A DNA stretch of 49,654 nucleotides from JBEEJL01 sp043744215 (lineage in GTDB: Bacteria; Pseudomonadota; Gammaproteobacteria; Burkholderiales; JBEEJL01): assembly GCA_043744215.1 (NCBI GenBank), contig JAYTVC010000072.1, positions 1-49,654 on the forward strand. Reading direction: 5' to 3'. The notes beneath the pieces are model-generated. The model saw only the letters and a list, made by a program, of their open reading frames with translations, was not told the DNA's origin and did not search any database. The translations under genes and the position numbers were made by a program. How positions within the stretch are numbered: the stretch's first letter is position 1; every line of letters begins with the position of its first letter. Positions 49,344 to 49,654 of the stretch are shown here, one piece after another.

Positions 49344-49654
49344 ATGCGTGAATCACAATTTGGCTTCGAGTACACATGGGCTGACCTGCAGCCAATTCGT
49401 TTACTTGTACTGGTGGTTTTGGCCGTGCAGCTAGTTTGTATGCTGCTGGGGCTCGCATATTCCCCGCGCAGCGCGTGGTTTCTGAGGCTCTGGTTTGGTG
49501 GAGCAGTTGCCACATTCCCGGCGTTCGTGGTCGGCTTGCTATTGCAAGCGTGGCTGCGGCCAGGCAGCATTGGTCAAAACAAAATCATGGTTCGGCGTTT
49601 GGGTCTCATCGCAGCAATTTTGTCCCTCGTGGCATTGTTCATGCCGGAGTTGGG
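49344..49654 (+). CDS. Integron cassette gene 2: unrecognised membrane protein (3' end outside window)
   Basis: The frame is open from ATG 49344, six bases after the attC core, to the window end (103 codons seen). Three hydrophobic segments are visible: LLVLVVLAVQLVCMLLGLAY, FGGAVATFPAFVVGLLL and LGLIAAILSLVALFMP. There is no ribosome-binding site before the ATG, which is common for cassettes with very short leaders. No family is recognised. Its attC should lie to the right of the window. Confidence 0.75.
   Translation, partial: MRESQFGFEYTWADLQPIRLLVLVVLAVQLVCMLLGLAYSPRSAWFLRLWFGGAVATFPAFVVGLLLQAWLRPGSIGQNKIMVRRLGLIAAILSLVALFMPEL

Noticed and set aside
1..49654. tRNA, rRNA, insertion sequence or CRISPR
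   Set aside because: I found no cloverleaf, ribosomal sequence, transposase gene or repeat-spacer array on either strand.

Overview
The window looks like a chromosomal segment of a betaproteobacterium; an order such as Nitrosomonadales or Burkholderiales is my inference. The main support is gene order. gatCAB lies divergent from mreBCD-mrdA-rodA-rlpA-dacA-dat-ybeD-lipB-lipA. algZ-algR lies back to back with argH. cyaY, lptM and lysA are clustered, and there is a lysine/alanine-rich histone H1-like protein. Genes are GC-rich while the spacers are distinctly AT-rich.

Layout. 1-2692 (-): the start of a secreted RHS/YD-repeat protein whose promoter region carries a ten-G tract and a tandem 23-bp repeat. 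3067-6697: ampG, exonuclease III, pyrE and a DUF4124 protein. 6798-8498 (-): an unrecognised eight-helix membrane protein. 8636-12254 (-): gatB, gatA, gatC, the tRNA amidotransferase. 12354-23252 (+): the cell-elongation and lipoate block (MreBCD scaffold, PBP2/RodA synthase, RlpA, D,D-carboxypeptidase, D-amino acid transaminase, YbeD, LipB, LipA). 23328-25560: a small accessory stretch with MazEF, a DUF1801 protein, a secreted RNase T2 and a fragment of a second lipA. 25585-30460: a CmcJ/NvfI-type oxygenase, a glutathione transferase, a divergent LysR regulator and a DUF5916 outer-membrane-type protein. 30472-34397: a TlpA-like thioredoxin, the AlgR/AlgZ two-component pair and argH. 34489-39468: a propeller-like lipoprotein, a MarR regulator with a cysteine cluster, cyaY, lptM, lysA and the H1-like protein. 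39739-45917: an RND efflux pair, an unusual ABC protein and a cold-shock protein. 45987-48033 (-): a PEBP-family protein and MgtE. 48105 to the end: the decayed integrase and first two cassettes of an integron.

Three signals go beyond ordinary annotation. First, a 30-bp element with a strong IHF-type core (AATCAA-N4-TTA) occurs 13 times, about once every 4 kb. It sits mostly in spacers, but also over the start codons of two lipoprotein genes and inside argH and lipA; 11 of 13 copies point the same way. Second, three near-identical 19-bp palindromes (TGGTATCGAATCGATACCA type) lie before the marR gene (two) and before the H1-like gene (one), suggesting a small regulon that links a possible redox or metal sensor to a DNA-compacting protein. 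Third, the right end is an integron: an intI pseudogene, a clear attC site, and cassette genes for two unrecognised membrane proteins, the second cut by the window edge.
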